Position numbers and translations under genes: made by a program. The notes beneath the pieces are model-generated. The model was not told the DNA's origin and searched no databases. It saw only the letters and a program-made list of their open reading frames with translations. Positions 53,595-62,905 of a DNA stretch of 64,000 nucleotides are shown here, in pieces. The stretch comes from Candidatus Finniella inopinata (GTDB lineage: Bacteria > Pseudomonadota > Alphaproteobacteria > Paracaedibacterales > CAIULA01), in contig NZ_SCFB01000005.1 in assembly GCF_004210305.1 (NCBI RefSeq), positions 62,001 through 126,000 on the forward strand, in the 5' to 3' direction. Each line of letters begins with the position of its first letter. Position 1 is the stretch's first letter.

Positions 53595-53726
53595 ATGACA
53601 CATAATTTTAATATAGATATCGATACAGAAGCACCAGCTGGTGATGCATACTTGGCAACATCCTTGGACGGATTGATGAGGACTAATCTTTCAGTAGACT
53701 CGTTCTTGGGGCGCCATAATGTCTAG
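53595..53726 (+). CDS. Possible 43-aa small protein with strong ribosome-binding site
   Basis: The ATG at 53595 is preceded by tgggaggttttatt, a near-ideal Shine-Dalgarno at good spacing. The product ([20 protein letters not shown], then [23 protein letters not shown]) is acidic, unrelated to anything I know, and has no membrane segment. Its last 36 bases overlap the 3' end of sdhA on the opposite strand. The longer frame from 53508 has no start signal. Confidence 0.4.
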   Translation: MTHNFNIDIDTEAPAGDAYLATSLDGLMRTNLSVDSFLGRHNV

Positions 53727-55463
53727 GTCGTCGTTTAACGTTGCAAATCGCACAGGCCTTTTTTCGAAATGCGCCTGCTGGCCTTGAGCCTGCCAGTAAA
53801 GGGTATGATATAGCCAGGGCTGGTCGTCTCGCTTGGGATAATCTTCCCGTGCATGAGCGCCGCGGCTTTCGGTTCGAAACAGGGCCGATTGTATGGTTGC
53901 TTGTGCCTGCAGCATCAGGTTCTGTAGTTCAAGTGCTTCCAATAGATCTGTGTTCCATATCATGGAACGGTCGGTGATTTGAATGCCCTTCAAGGTTTGC
54001 TTAAGTTCCTCTAGATTGCGGACACCGTCTGCTAGCAGATCATGTGTACGGAAAACGGCGCAGTGATGCTGCATGATTTTTTGCATGGATATCCGCAGCT
54101 GTCCTGTTGTGATGGTTCCGTTGGCACAGCGCAGACGCTCTAGTCTTTTGATCGACTCTGCCCCTCGGTCCTCATTTAAAGGTCTGTGCGACGTGTTGGG
54201 TTGTATGAGATCCTTGGCTCTAAGCGCAGCGGCTCGACCGAAAACGATCAGGTCTAACAAAGAGTTGGTCCCTAATCGGTTCGCCCCATGCACGGATACA
54301 CACGCTGCCTCGCCAATGGCCATAAGGCCGGGCACAACGGCACCTGTGGCATTTCTAATGACTTCACCGTGAATGTTCGTGGGAATGCCCCCCATGTTGT
54401 AATGAACCGTTGGCAGCACAGGGATCGGATCTTTTGTCACATCAATGCCTGCAAAGATACGGGCTGTTTCGGCGATGCCAGGCAATCTTTCCTTAATAAT
54501 AGCTGGATCAAGATGCTCTAGGTGCAAGTGCACGTGATCTTTATGGGGGCCAACGCCGCGGCCTTGGATAATCTCCGTCGCAATAGCCCGGCTGGTCACG
54601 TCACGCGACGCCAAGTCTTTTGCGTGAGGGGCGTACCTTTGCATAAACCGCTCACCCTTGGAATTGGCCAGGTATCCCCCTTCGCCCCGCGCACCCTCTG
54701 TAATCAGGCAACCTGATCCGTAAATGCCGGTGGGGTGAAATTGGACAAACTCCATATCTTGCAAAGGCAGGCCAGCGCGCAACATCATGGCATTGCCGTC
54801 ACCTGTGCATATATGGGCGGAGGTGCACGAGAAATAAATACGTCCATACCCACCGGTTGCCAAAACCACGATGTGGGCTTGGAAACGGTGAAGCGTCCCA
54901 TCCTCTAAACACCAGGCAATCACGCCAATGCATCGCCCATGCTCCATCAATAAATCAAGGACGAAATATTCAATAAAGAACTCTGATTGATGCTTCAGAC
55001 ATTGCTGGTAAAGAGTATGCAAAATGGCATGTCCTGTTCGGTCAGCGGCAGCGCAGGCTCGTTTGGCCGGTTCTTTTCCTTGCTGTAATGTATGCCCGCC
55101 GAATTGGCGTTGGTAAATTTTTCCCTCTTCCGTCCGAGAAAAAGGCACACCAAAATGTTCCAGTTCCAGAACGGCTTCCTTGGCGTGGCTGCACATATAG
55201 GCGATCGCATCCTGATCGCCCAACCAATCAGACCCCTTGACCGTATCGTAAAAGTGATAGCGCCAATCATCTCCATCACCCATGTTATTAAGTGCGGCGC
55301 TGATGCCCCCTTGGGCAGCGACTGTGTGACTGCGCGTGGGGAAAACTTTTGTGATGCATGCTGTCTTCAACCCTTGTGCACTCATCCCTAAGGTGGCCCG
55401 AAGGCCCGCCCCACCAGCACCGACAACAATCACATCATGCTGATGATCGATAAAACGGCTCAT
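53691..55463 (-). CDS. sdhA: Succinate dehydrogenase flavoprotein subunit
   Basis: About 590 aa from the ATG at 55463, which overlaps the sdhD stop (atga); the GTG two codons upstream is less likely. It oxidises succinate in complex II. The FAD motif [15 protein letters not shown] is present, and the covalent-FAD His is in [16 protein letters not shown]. Active-site segments are [21 protein letters not shown] and [26 protein letters not shown]. sdhB, which normally follows, is not in the window; a kdsB-ymdB unit lies beyond. Confidence 0.97.
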   Translation of the reverse strand: MSRFIDHQHDVIVVGAGGAGLRATLGMSAQGLKTACITKVFPTRSHTVAAQGGISAALNNMGDGDDWRYHFYDTVKGSDWLGDQDAIAYMCSHAKEAVLELEHFGVPFSRTEEGKIYQRQFGGHTLQQGKEPAKRACAAADRTGHAILHTLYQQCLKHQSEFFIEYFVLDLLMEHGRCIGVIAWCLEDGTLHRFQAHIVVLATGGYGRIYFSCTSAHICTGDGNAMMLRAGLPLQDMEFVQFHPTGIYGSGCLITEGARGEGGYLANSKGERFMQRYAPHAKDLASRDVTSRAIATEIIQGRGVGPHKDHVHLHLEHLDPAIIKERLPGIAETARIFAGIDVTKDPIPVLPTVHYNMGGIPTNIHGEVIRNATGAVVPGLMAIGEAACVSVHGANRLGTNSLLDLIVFGRAAALRAKDLIQPNTSHRPLNEDRGAESIKRLERLRCANGTITTGQLRISMQKIMQHHCAVFRTHDLLADGVRNLEELKQTLKGIQITDRSMIWNTDLLEALELQNLMLQAQATIQSALFRTESRGAHAREDYPKRDDQPWLYHTLYWQAQGQQAHFEKRPVRFATLNDDLDIMAPQERVY

Positions 55464-55792
55464 CGGCACATGATTCCGATCAAACTATAAAGGGTCAGGA
55501 TCATCAGTCCCACGGCAGCTGAATACGTCAGACCCAAAGCAACTTTAGCCGCTGAATCCCTTAAATAATCCCGAATGATCTCCTTCAGCTCCAGCGCCAT
55601 ATGATACAAACTAACAGCGATGGTCACCCCCAAAAAGGCTGCAAGGGCTGGATTGCGGACTGCCATAACGACCTGGTTGTAGTCGGCCCTTTTTAACGCT
55701 AGCAAGAAAACGCCTAAAAAAGGCAAAGCGATCGACAAAAATAAAGCAGTCAGTCGTTGCAGTTGCCACTGATGATGGGGTTTCATTTTCAT
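55460..55792 (-). CDS. sdhD: Succinate dehydrogenase membrane anchor subunit
   Basis: About 110 aa with three hydrophobic helices. The start at 55792 overlaps the sdhC stop (atga). The heme-ligand and quinone-site region is [22 protein letters not shown], matching SdhD of alphaproteobacteria (HxxxGxxxIIxDY-like). The longer ORF from 55897 is a reading-frame extension into sdhC and is rejected. Confidence 0.93.
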   Translation of the reverse strand: MKMKPHHQWQLQRLTALFLSIALPFLGVFLLALKRADYNQVVMAVRNPALAAFLGVTIAVSLYHMALELKEIIRDYLRDSAAKVALGLTYSAAVGLMILTLYSLIGIMCR

Positions 55793-56157
55793 AAATAGGT
55801 CCAAACGAGTAAACTTGTGAAAAAGGTTAGGGTTAGCACCAGCCATCCGCTGCGGTAAGCGTCCTTTAAATCCATTCCCCACCCGATATCCCAGCATAAA
55901 TGGCGGATACCATTAAAGAAGTAATAGGTTAAGGAAATGATCAATAGAAAGACAAACGCCTTTATGGGCGCCATCGCCAAAAGGTCTGTAAAAATCGTAT
56001 AACTGATCGCGCCCTGATTCAGCGTAAACAACCAAGCAATCAAGCCAAAAATAAATCCTAATAGGGCGAAGCCCGTTAGACGGTGAAGAATTGACATAAC
56101 AGACGTCATTTGCCAACGGTAAATTTGTAAATGAGGGGAAAGGGGCCGTGAATCCAC
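55789..56157 (-). CDS. sdhC: Succinate dehydrogenase cytochrome b556 subunit
   Basis: 122 aa with three membrane helices. The signature RPLSPHLQIYRWQMTSVMSILHRLTGFALLG, with the quinone-site Ser/Arg and its downstream heme-binding FFNGIRHLCWDIGWG, is diagnostic. It is the first gene of sdhC-sdhD-sdhA. The promoter should lie in the 185-bp AT-rich region before the divergent gene at 56343. Confidence 0.96.
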   Translation of the reverse strand: MDSRPLSPHLQIYRWQMTSVMSILHRLTGFALLGFIFGLIAWLFTLNQGAISYTIFTDLLAMAPIKAFVFLLIISLTYYFFNGIRHLCWDIGWGMDLKDAYRSGWLVLTLTFFTSLLVWTYL

Positions 56158-56254
56158 CGGCGACTCCTAAAAACAATTAATTTTAATAAAATTATATGTT
56201 TATGTTTTTCCAAATGGCAAGGGGTTTAGAACTAGCCTTCTTATACACAACATG

Positions 56255-56345
56255 AAAACACCTTGAAATTCACAATGAAAGCCCCTAAATGAATGTAAGA
56301 TTCATTATTTAACTTAATCTATAACAACAATGGAAAAATAAGATG
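56255..56345 (+). repeat. Duplicated promoter region, copy 1
   Basis: About 90 bp immediately upstream of the exported protein gene are nearly identical to 59113-59203 (shared gaaagcccctaaatgaatg and attatttaacttaatctata blocks). This shows the tandem duplication included the promoter. The -10 is tataac here and tataat in copy 2. Confidence 0.85.
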
Positions 56346-57463
56346 ATTTTATTTAAAAATATTGCATTTATTGCAGGGCTTTTGGGCGCAACGGCAGTCT
56401 GGGCATCTGATATTACTGATGGCTATGATTCTGACGATAATGAATGTTTCAAGCATTCTTATGCTACTAATGGATATGATTCTGGTAATGAGAGTGACTA
56501 TGACAATGACTATTTTGTGACAAATAGTGACAGCCGACGTTTTCATGGACCATCTACGGCAGTCTTGGTTAGGCGTCCTAGTAGCCCAGAGTTTTGCCCA
56601 CCGTTTGATCACCCTGCTAGTCAGGACTTTTTGCCTGATGTGCCCCCCTTTATGGCACCAGGGGGGGGGCTGGCTACTTATTTAACGCGCCCTGATCTTT
56701 TAATGTACCGTGAACACTATACGCCTCCAATATCTCAAATTATTTGCCAAGAAATTAGAACAACTTGGAATATTTTAAGATACAGCAACTTACCCAATTT
56801 ATTCGCTGACATTGGGAAAGCTTTTCCAGATTGGTTATATAAAACCCCATTTCGTCCTGATGCATCGTTAAGGATCAATATCCCGAAAAGGATTCCTAAA
56901 ATTACTGATAAAACCTATGGAGAAACCCTTAGGCTAGCGGCTGAGTTCCGATTTGAAAGGAAATGTGATGGGAAAATATCGCGTCGCAAAGAATTCTTTC
57001 TTAAATGCAAAGGCCTGCAATATCAACACAAATTTTTGATAGCAATAGTAGGAGATTCTTTTGGAGAAATAATGTTCACTAGACCGTCTTATCAACAGGT
57101 TTCGTGTGAGTTTTATGGTTATGTGAGGCCTCATCATTTTAATTCTCCTGATAGTTATACTTTATGGGATGATCTTTACAAATTTGGAGATGCATTTGGT
57201 AGATCGGCAAATATAAGTAACTACCCGCTTAAAAGAGAAATAGAATTTTTAATATACAATATGTTGACCAAATTATCTGCATCCTTGATATACAACATCT
57301 TCAATTATCAGACCCCTCCTGCTAGGAAGTTGCCTGACGTCCTGCTTAGGAATGTTTTGGAATTCGCCTACGGCCCCCTAAAATATTCTTTGGATACGAC
57401 ACTTGTTCCACGTGCTCGCCAACGCTGTGCTAAGTCCAGATCTGCGGACATAACATTTTCTAT
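56343..57463 (+). pseudogene. Exported paralog interrupted by ISAs1-type element (5' part)
   Basis: The first 374 codons of an exported protein gene. The signal peptide is FKNIAFIAGLLGATAVWAS, followed by an Asp/Asn/Ser/Tyr-rich segment and a helical domain shared with the copy at 59200 (PNLFADIGKAFPDWLY, ETLRLAAEFRFERKCDGKI, MLTKLSASLIYNIFNYQ, LPDVLLRNVLEFAYGPLKYSLDTTL). The frame enters an IS at 57464 and ends at 57503 with 13 foreign residues. The missing C-terminus survives at 58919-59052, and fusing the two at the target duplication restores the ORF. The truncated product may still be made. The domain is not recognised. Confidence 0.85.
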
Positions 57464-58918
57464 CATGGCGATTGCACTGACATCTCCTCAGCCTAGTTTT
57501 TAAAATTACGGTTTCTGCTATTTCCCAAACTTTTGTAGATTGATTTGATTTTGTAGGTTTTGAGAGATCTACTTCCTGTTTTTTTTATTTTTAGACACTA
57601 TCCTCCCCTTTAAAAGACTTACCGTTTATATCAGTCAATCCGCTCAAACGCGCTTTAAATTGTGGTCAGCGGTTAGAATTTTCAATAAGTATTTGTTGTC
57701 CCAGCCTGCTACCTTCCGTCGACAGCTCACCCCTCGTTTATTCGTTTTTTCTTGCTTGAGTAGATTCAAAGCAATACGTCTCATGACAGCCAAATTCTTG
57801 GCCGCGTGGCCAACATGCACCTGGTTATGGTCTTCCCTAAAACCTACATCCAAAGACCAGTGCAGGTTAATTTCTATGTTCCAGTGTTTTCTGACAGCAA
57901 CCATAAACTGATCAATATTTTCATAGGCTAAACTTGTTAGAAAGTAGCGGGTACTACGCTCAACCTGATTATTAGTTGTGCGTGTTGTTTCAAGCATGCC
58001 AACACCCTTTAACCCAGGCCAACGAAGTTGAAATACTGCCGGATCGCGTGCTGATACTAATGTATAGCGACGTGTTTCTATGCGACCATGATCATGGATC
58101 TTCTCTACTTTCCGTCGATTAAGCATCTTCTTGTACTGACGTGATTCTCCTATATGGAAAATTGCCTTGACCATTTCATGAAGCTTCGGTTGATTATCTT
58201 TTAGAGCTAATACGTAGTCTGCACCTTGAATTAAGATCTCTTCAGCAATTGACTGCTGACAACCCATGGCGTCAATGGTGACTGTACTACCAGTAACATC
58301 AATCATCTTGAGTAATTTTGGAATGGCTGTAATTTCATTGGATTTTTCATCCGTTTTAACTTGCCCTAAAAGAAGACTTTGATTGCTTGCCCAGGCACTT
58401 ACAATGTGTAGGGCTTTTTTCTCTTTTCTTCTGTTGCCAGAACCCCGTAGCGTTTTTCCATCAATAGCAATAATCTCAGAATTAACATCGATAGAGAGTG
58501 ACTTGATCCATGCATAAAAGCAGGATTCAAATTGCTCTGGGTCAAGTATGGAAAACACACGGCCAAAAGTATCATGAGATGGCACACCATTAGGCAGCTC
58601 GAGAAATGTTGATAACCAATCGTATTTGGCTTTGCCAAATTCACTAATATCAACCCAGTTATCAGCGCCACAAATTGTGGCCAATATTGTTATTACCAAG
58701 ATATCGTGCAATTTGTGAAGCTTGTTGTGGTTATCAATACGAGGATCGGCAAGAGGTTCAAAATGTTTGAGGAAAGTATCTGATAACTGCATCCCTGTTT
58801 CCTTTTTCTTTATTGAGAAAAAAGAATAATAACAACGGATAGAACAGCAGAAAAGCCGAATAAAAAATTAGGAAATAATTTTTAGAATACTAAACTAATT
58901 TTCAGTGCAATCGCCATG
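57464..58918 (-). mobile_element. ISAs1-family insertion sequence (1,455 bp)
   Basis: Perfect 17-bp terminal inverted repeats catggcgattgcactga (57464-57480) and its reverse complement (58902-58918). Identical 10-bp flanks cattttctat at 57454-57463 and 58919-58928 are the target duplication; ISAs1 elements make 8-10 bp duplications. The element holds one intact transposase gene. Confidence 0.97.
57644..58792 (-). CDS. ISAs1-family transposase (H-repeat/DDE_Tnp_ISAS1 type)
   Basis: 382 aa, full length. The N-terminal DDE_Tnp_1-associated domain (LKHFEPLADPRIDNHNKLHKLHDILVITILATICGADNWVDISEFGKAK) is followed by the catalytic core. It includes IIAIDGKTLRGS, VTIDAMGCQQSIAEEILIQGADYVLALKDNQPKLH and the C-terminal HWNIEINLHWSLDVGFREDHNQVHVGHAAKNLAVMRRIALNLLKQE, which contain the DDE residues. 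It is intact, so the element may be mobile. Confidence 0.96.
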   Translation of the reverse strand: MQLSDTFLKHFEPLADPRIDNHNKLHKLHDILVITILATICGADNWVDISEFGKAKYDWLSTFLELPNGVPSHDTFGRVFSILDPEQFESCFYAWIKSLSIDVNSEIIAIDGKTLRGSGNRRKEKKALHIVSAWASNQSLLLGQVKTDEKSNEITAIPKLLKMIDVTGSTVTIDAMGCQQSIAEEILIQGADYVLALKDNQPKLHEMVKAIFHIGESRQYKKMLNRRKVEKIHDHGRIETRRYTLVSARDPAVFQLRWPGLKGVGMLETTRTTNNQVERSTRYFLTSLAYENIDQFMVAVRKHWNIEINLHWSLDVGFREDHNQVHVGHAAKNLAVMRRIALNLLKQEKTNKRGVSCRRKVAGWDNKYLLKILTADHNLKRV

Positions 58919-59052
58919 CATTTTCTATCAATTGGTGGGCTGAAAACACTAGGGAACTCCGTTATCAGTCGGAAATGGGCGCTTATGTGGATGCTGGAAA
59001 TCCCGATACATCGTTCCACCAGGCCTTTATGACAAAATATGGGCAAGGCTAG
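58919..59052 (+). pseudogene. 3' part of the ISAs1-interrupted exported paralog
   Basis: After the right copy of the 10-bp target duplication the frame continues NWWAENTRELRYQSEMGAYVDAGNPDTSFHQAFMTKYGQG and stops. This aligns residue for residue with the end of the intact copy (KWWAENTREARYQSEEQVYVAAGNPATSFHQAFMKKYGQG). It has no own start. Confidence 0.9.
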
Positions 59053-59112
59053 GCAAAATTTTGGGATCAGCTCATTTAAAAAACAACGCGTTAATGGTGA
59101 GCTATACCATAA

Positions 59113-59203
59113 AAACGCCTTGAAATTTGAAACGAAAGCCCCTAAATGAATGTAAGATCCATTATTTAACTTAATCTATAATAACAAAGGAAAAATAAGA
59201 TGA
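59113..59203 (+). repeat. Duplicated promoter region, copy 2
   Basis: Nearly identical to 56255-56345. It carries tataat at 59177-59182 and an aaagga ribosome-binding site before the ATG at 59200. A similar duplication covers the 3' side: aggcaaaattttgggatcag after both stops (59051 and 60353). Confidence 0.85.
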
Positions 59204-60354
59204 GTTTATTTAAACATATTGCATTTATTGCAGGGCTTTTGGGCGCAACGGCAGTCTCGGCTTTTGATTCCGATTATCCAATTTACGCGCACCCAAATCA
59301 AATTGGCGCGTGCCTTACATACGGGAACCCTTGGGGTTCACAATATAATAATTTGTCTTCTACCCAAAGGCAATACACTACACCAAATCATAGCACTCAA
59401 ACTATTGGCCAACACAGTAGGCCAGTCTCGGCTGCTGATGCTTCTGGCTCTGACGTTTCCCATGATGCATCTTTTATGGCCCCTGGAGGACCGGTGGCTG
59501 ATCATTTGCTTGCTTGCCAAATCAGAAACCGTAGTCTAGAACATCGCCATCAAATTATCGATCGACAAATCACAGCGACTTGGGAAATGTTAAGAAACAA
59601 CGCCTCACCCAATTTATTCGCTGACATTGGGAAAGCTATTTCAGGTTACTTCTATGAAAATGTATATATTGCACCAGCGAAATGTAGTGAAGCCATTTTA
59701 AAAACTACTGGTGAAACTTATGGCGAAACCTTGAGCCTATTGCGTGACTTCCAACGAAAAATGAAACGTGATGGGAAAATAGCGGATCCCCTGACATTCC
59801 TCCTGGAATGCGAAGGTCTTCGGTCCGAACACAAATTGGTGGCAATAGTAGCAGGGGTTGGTTTTCAACCACCAAAATCAGATGATATCTCTGAAGATGA
59901 AAAAAGCCGCAGATGGGATTATTTTGAAGAACACTTCGGTAGTAGGGCGAGAATATTTATGCGCGAATTGCAAGATGCCCTTCCAAAGTCGATTCAAAGA
60001 AAAAAAGCATCTTTACTATACAATATGTTGACCAAAGTATCAGCATCCCTAATATACAACATATTCACGTACCAGGCCCCTCAGAGATCTCCTGCTAGCA
60101 AGTTGACGGACGACCTGCTTAGAAATGTTTTGGAATTCGCCTACGGCCCCCTAAAATATTCTTTAGATACGACACTTTTCCTCCGCGCTCGTCTGCTGTG
60201 TTCCATACCCACACAGATGGAATTCTCTAAGAAGTGGTGGGCTGAAAACACCAGGGAAGCCCGTTATCAATCGGAAGAGCAGGTTTATGTGGCCGCTGGG
60301 AATCCCGCCACATCGTTTCACCAGGCCTTTATGAAAAAATACGGGCAAGGTTAG
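59200..60354 (+). CDS. Exported hypothetical protein, intact tandem copy
   Basis: 384 aa. The signal peptide is FKHIAFIAGLLGATAVSAF. A variable Asn/Gln/Ser/Thr-rich region (about 25-90) leads to a conserved helical domain (residues about 105-384) that matches the IS-broken neighbour: PNLFADIGKAISGYFY, ETLSLLRDFQRKMKRDGKI, LTKVSASLIYNIFTYQ and DDLLRNVLEFAYGPLKYSLDTTLF. The variable N-terminal part differs strongly between copies while signal peptide and C-terminus are conserved, suggesting diversification of an exposed region. No family is recognised. Regulation is presumably shared with the twin, since the promoter region is duplicated. Confidence 0.75.
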   Translation: MSLFKHIAFIAGLLGATAVSAFDSDYPIYAHPNQIGACLTYGNPWGSQYNNLSSTQRQYTTPNHSTQTIGQHSRPVSAADASGSDVSHDASFMAPGGPVADHLLACQIRNRSLEHRHQIIDRQITATWEMLRNNASPNLFADIGKAISGYFYENVYIAPAKCSEAILKTTGETYGETLSLLRDFQRKMKRDGKIADPLTFLLECEGLRSEHKLVAIVAGVGFQPPKSDDISEDEKSRRWDYFEEHFGSRARIFMRELQDALPKSIQRKKASLLYNMLTKVSASLIYNIFTYQAPQRSPASKLTDDLLRNVLEFAYGPLKYSLDTTLFLRARLLCSIPTQMEFSKKWWAENTREARYQSEEQVYVAAGNPATSFHQAFMKKYGQG

Positions 60355-60493
60355 GCAAAATTTTGGGATCAGCTCATTTAAAAAACAACGCGTTATTCAC
60401 AAGAAAACAGAAAACCGTTGCCTTTTTTAGGTGGTTTACGTTAGAAATGAATCTAAGTCGATTGTTTTTTGATCAGGCAAAATAGGAAGAGTT

Positions 60494-60721
60494 ATGAAAC
60501 AAGGTATTCACCCCAGTTATCACAAAATCAACGTCATCATGACGGATGGCAGCACTTTTGAAACCCACACCACATGGGGTAAAGAGGGGGATACCATGCG
60601 TTTGGATATTGACCCGAAATCTCACCCAGCCTGGACAGGTGGCGGACATAAATTGATGGATACGGGCGGACAGATCAGCAAGTTCAGCAAGCGTTATCAG
60701 AATTTCGGCCTTAAGTCCTAA
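60494..60721 (+). CDS. rpmE: 50S ribosomal protein L31
   Basis: 75 aa of the alphaproteobacterial Cys-free L31 type: [20 protein letters not shown] at the start and [37 protein letters not shown] at the end. No zinc-binding cysteines, as usual for this clade. An agga(a)g site precedes the ATG. A helicase gene follows after 34 bp. Confidence 0.96.
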   Translation: MKQGIHPSYHKINVIMTDGSTFETHTTWGKEGDTMRLDIDPKSHPAWTGGGHKLMDTGGQISKFSKRYQNFGLKS

Positions 60722-60755
60722 ATTTATTAAGACATAAATAACAGGGGGGCTTGCC

Positions 60756-62900
60756 ATGGCGTCGCCAGCGGAGCAGTTAATGCAAGACACCCCCCATCAA
60801 CCATCTTATCTGGACAATCTAAACCCCAATCAGCACCAGGCTGTTTTAAAAACCCAGGGGCCTTTGCTTATTTTAGCAGGCGCGGGTACGGGTAAGACGC
60901 GCGTTTTGACAACGCGCCTTGCTCATATTTTGCTAACCAACCTAGCCTATCCGGCTCAAGTCTTGGCAGTTACCTTCACCAACAGGGCAGCCCAAGAAAT
61001 GCGCGAGCGAATTGCCCACATCTTGCAACGCCCGGTGGAGGGAATGTGGCTGGGCACGTTTCATTCCCTGTCGGCCCGAATCTTACGGCGTCATGCCGAG
61101 TTGGTGGGTTTGCAACCCAACTTCACAATCTTGGATACCGATGATCAACTCCGCCTGATCAAGCAACTGCTTAAAGCCAATAACATCGATGAAAAACAAA
61201 CTCCAGCCCGCATGGTTTTATCCCTGATCAATCGCTGGAAGGATAGGGGGTTATTGCCCGCCCAGGTCAAACGCAGCGGCAATGATTTGATCAGCGGCCT
61301 CTATCAGGATTATCAAGAACGGTTGCTGGTTTTAAATGCCGTTGATTTTGGCGATTTGTTGTTGCATTGCCTGACGTTTTTTAGACAAGAACCTGTCGTC
61401 TTAAAATCTTACCAAGAACAGTTTCAATATATGCTGGTGGATGAGTATCAGGACACGAACGTTGCCCAGTATTTGTGGTTGCGGCTATTGGCACAAGGGG
61501 CGGGTAATTTGTGTTGCGTGGGCGATGATGATCAGTCCATTTATGGCTGGCGGGGCGCTGAGGTTGGCAATATCTTAAGGTTTGAGCAGGATTTTCCAGG
61601 GGCTGAGATTGTCAGGCTGGAACAAAATTATCGTTCCACCCCGCATATTTTGGCTGCAGCCAGTGGCCTTATTGCGCACAACCGCGAACGATTGGGTAAA
61701 ACATTATGGACGGAGGATACCCAAGGCGAACAATTGCTGGTTCGTGGCACCTGGGATTCGGTTGACGAGGCCCGATTCATTGGTGATCAAATTGAAAACC
61801 GACAACGTCAAGGTGACCGCCTGAGCAGCATTGCCATTTTGGTTCGCGCCAGCTTTCAAACCCGTGAATTTGAAGAATGCCTTTTAAGACTGGGGATTCC
61901 GTATCGGGTTATTGGCGGCCCTCGATTTTATGAACGGTTAGAAATTCGCGATGCCTTGGCATACCTTCGGTTGGTGGTTCAGGGCGATGACGGGTTGGCG
62001 TTTGAGCGGATTATTAACACCCCCCGCCGGGGTATTGGCCAAACCACATTGCAAACCATGCATATTTTGGCCCGCGACCAAGGAATTTCTTTACCTCGTG
62101 CCGCCCATTATTATGCCCATAATATCGCCAAGGGTGCTGCTGGCAACAATCTACGCCTATTTTTTGAAAACCTTGACCGCTGGCGAGCTTTGTTAGAAAC
62201 AGATCCTCATGTAGAGGTGGTTAAGATGATCTTAGACGAATCCGGCTATACAGCCATGTGGCAGGAAGATAAATCTGCTGATGCCCCCGGCCGTCTAGAG
62301 AACTTAAAAGAATTGGTCACCGCCATCGGTCAGTTTCAGTACCTGCCGGGCTTTTTAGAACATGTCAGTTTGGTCATGGAAAATAATCAACAAAGCGAGC
62401 AGGACATGGTCAATCTGATGACCCTTCATGCCGCCAAGGGGTTAGAGTTTGACACCGTATTCCTGGCCGGTTGGGAGGAGAATTTGTTCCCCCACCCCCG
62501 TGCCTTAAACGAAAATGGCGAGGCGGGATTGGAAGAGGAGCGGCGCCTTGGGTATGTCGGCATCAGCCGTGCCCGCCAGCGCGCGATTATCAGTTATGCC
62601 CTGCAAAGGCGCATGTATCAGGGCGGATGGCAGCTGGCGATCCCATCGCGGTTTATCAAAGAGCTCCCTGATGCCCATATGACGCATATTCACGCGAACG
62701 GTCAATCCAGCCGACGCCCGCCCGTCCAGCTGCACCATAACGCCCCCAAAACTCTGCACAGTTTTGACATTGGCGATCGTGTTTTTCATCAGAAATTTGG
62801 TTATGGAGAGATTCTGGATTTCGATGGGGAAAAGGTGGACATTGATTTTGAACACAGCGGCCATAAAAAAATTATTGCTGACTTTATTTCGCGAGCATAA
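60756..62900 (+). CDS. uvrD: UvrD/PcrA-family ATP-dependent DNA helicase
   Basis: 714 aa, superfamily 1A 3'-5' helicase for nucleotide-excision and mismatch repair. Motif I is AGAGTGKTRVLTTRLAHIL, Ia VTFTNRAAQEMRERI, II VDEYQDTNVAQYLWL, III GDDDQSIYGWRGAEVGNILRFEQDF, IV LEQNYRSTPHIL, V LMTLHAAKGLEFDTVFLAG and VI EEERRLGYVGISRARQ. The C-terminus (FDIGDRVFHQKFGYGEILDFDGEKVDIDFEHSGHKKIIADF) is the Tudor-like domain that binds RNA polymerase in PcrA/UvrD. prmA follows after 5 bp. Confidence 0.96.
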   Translation: MASPAEQLMQDTPHQPSYLDNLNPNQHQAVLKTQGPLLILAGAGTGKTRVLTTRLAHILLTNLAYPAQVLAVTFTNRAAQEMRERIAHILQRPVEGMWLGTFHSLSARILRRHAELVGLQPNFTILDTDDQLRLIKQLLKANNIDEKQTPARMVLSLINRWKDRGLLPAQVKRSGNDLISGLYQDYQERLLVLNAVDFGDLLLHCLTFFRQEPVVLKSYQEQFQYMLVDEYQDTNVAQYLWLRLLAQGAGNLCCVGDDDQSIYGWRGAEVGNILRFEQDFPGAEIVRLEQNYRSTPHILAAASGLIAHNRERLGKTLWTEDTQGEQLLVRGTWDSVDEARFIGDQIENRQRQGDRLSSIAILVRASFQTREFEECLLRLGIPYRVIGGPRFYERLEIRDALAYLRLVVQGDDGLAFERIINTPRRGIGQTTLQTMHILARDQGISLPRAAHYYAHNIAKGAAGNNLRLFFENLDRWRALLETDPHVEVVKMILDESGYTAMWQEDKSADAPGRLENLKELVTAIGQFQYLPGFLEHVSLVMENNQQSEQDMVNLMTLHAAKGLEFDTVFLAGWEENLFPHPRALNENGEAGLEEERRLGYVGISRARQRAIISYALQRRMYQGGWQLAIPSRFIKELPDAHMTHIHANGQSSRRPPVQLHHNAPKTLHSFDIGDRVFHQKFGYGEILDFDGEKVDIDFEHSGHKKIIADFISRA

Positions 62901-62905
62901 GACAA

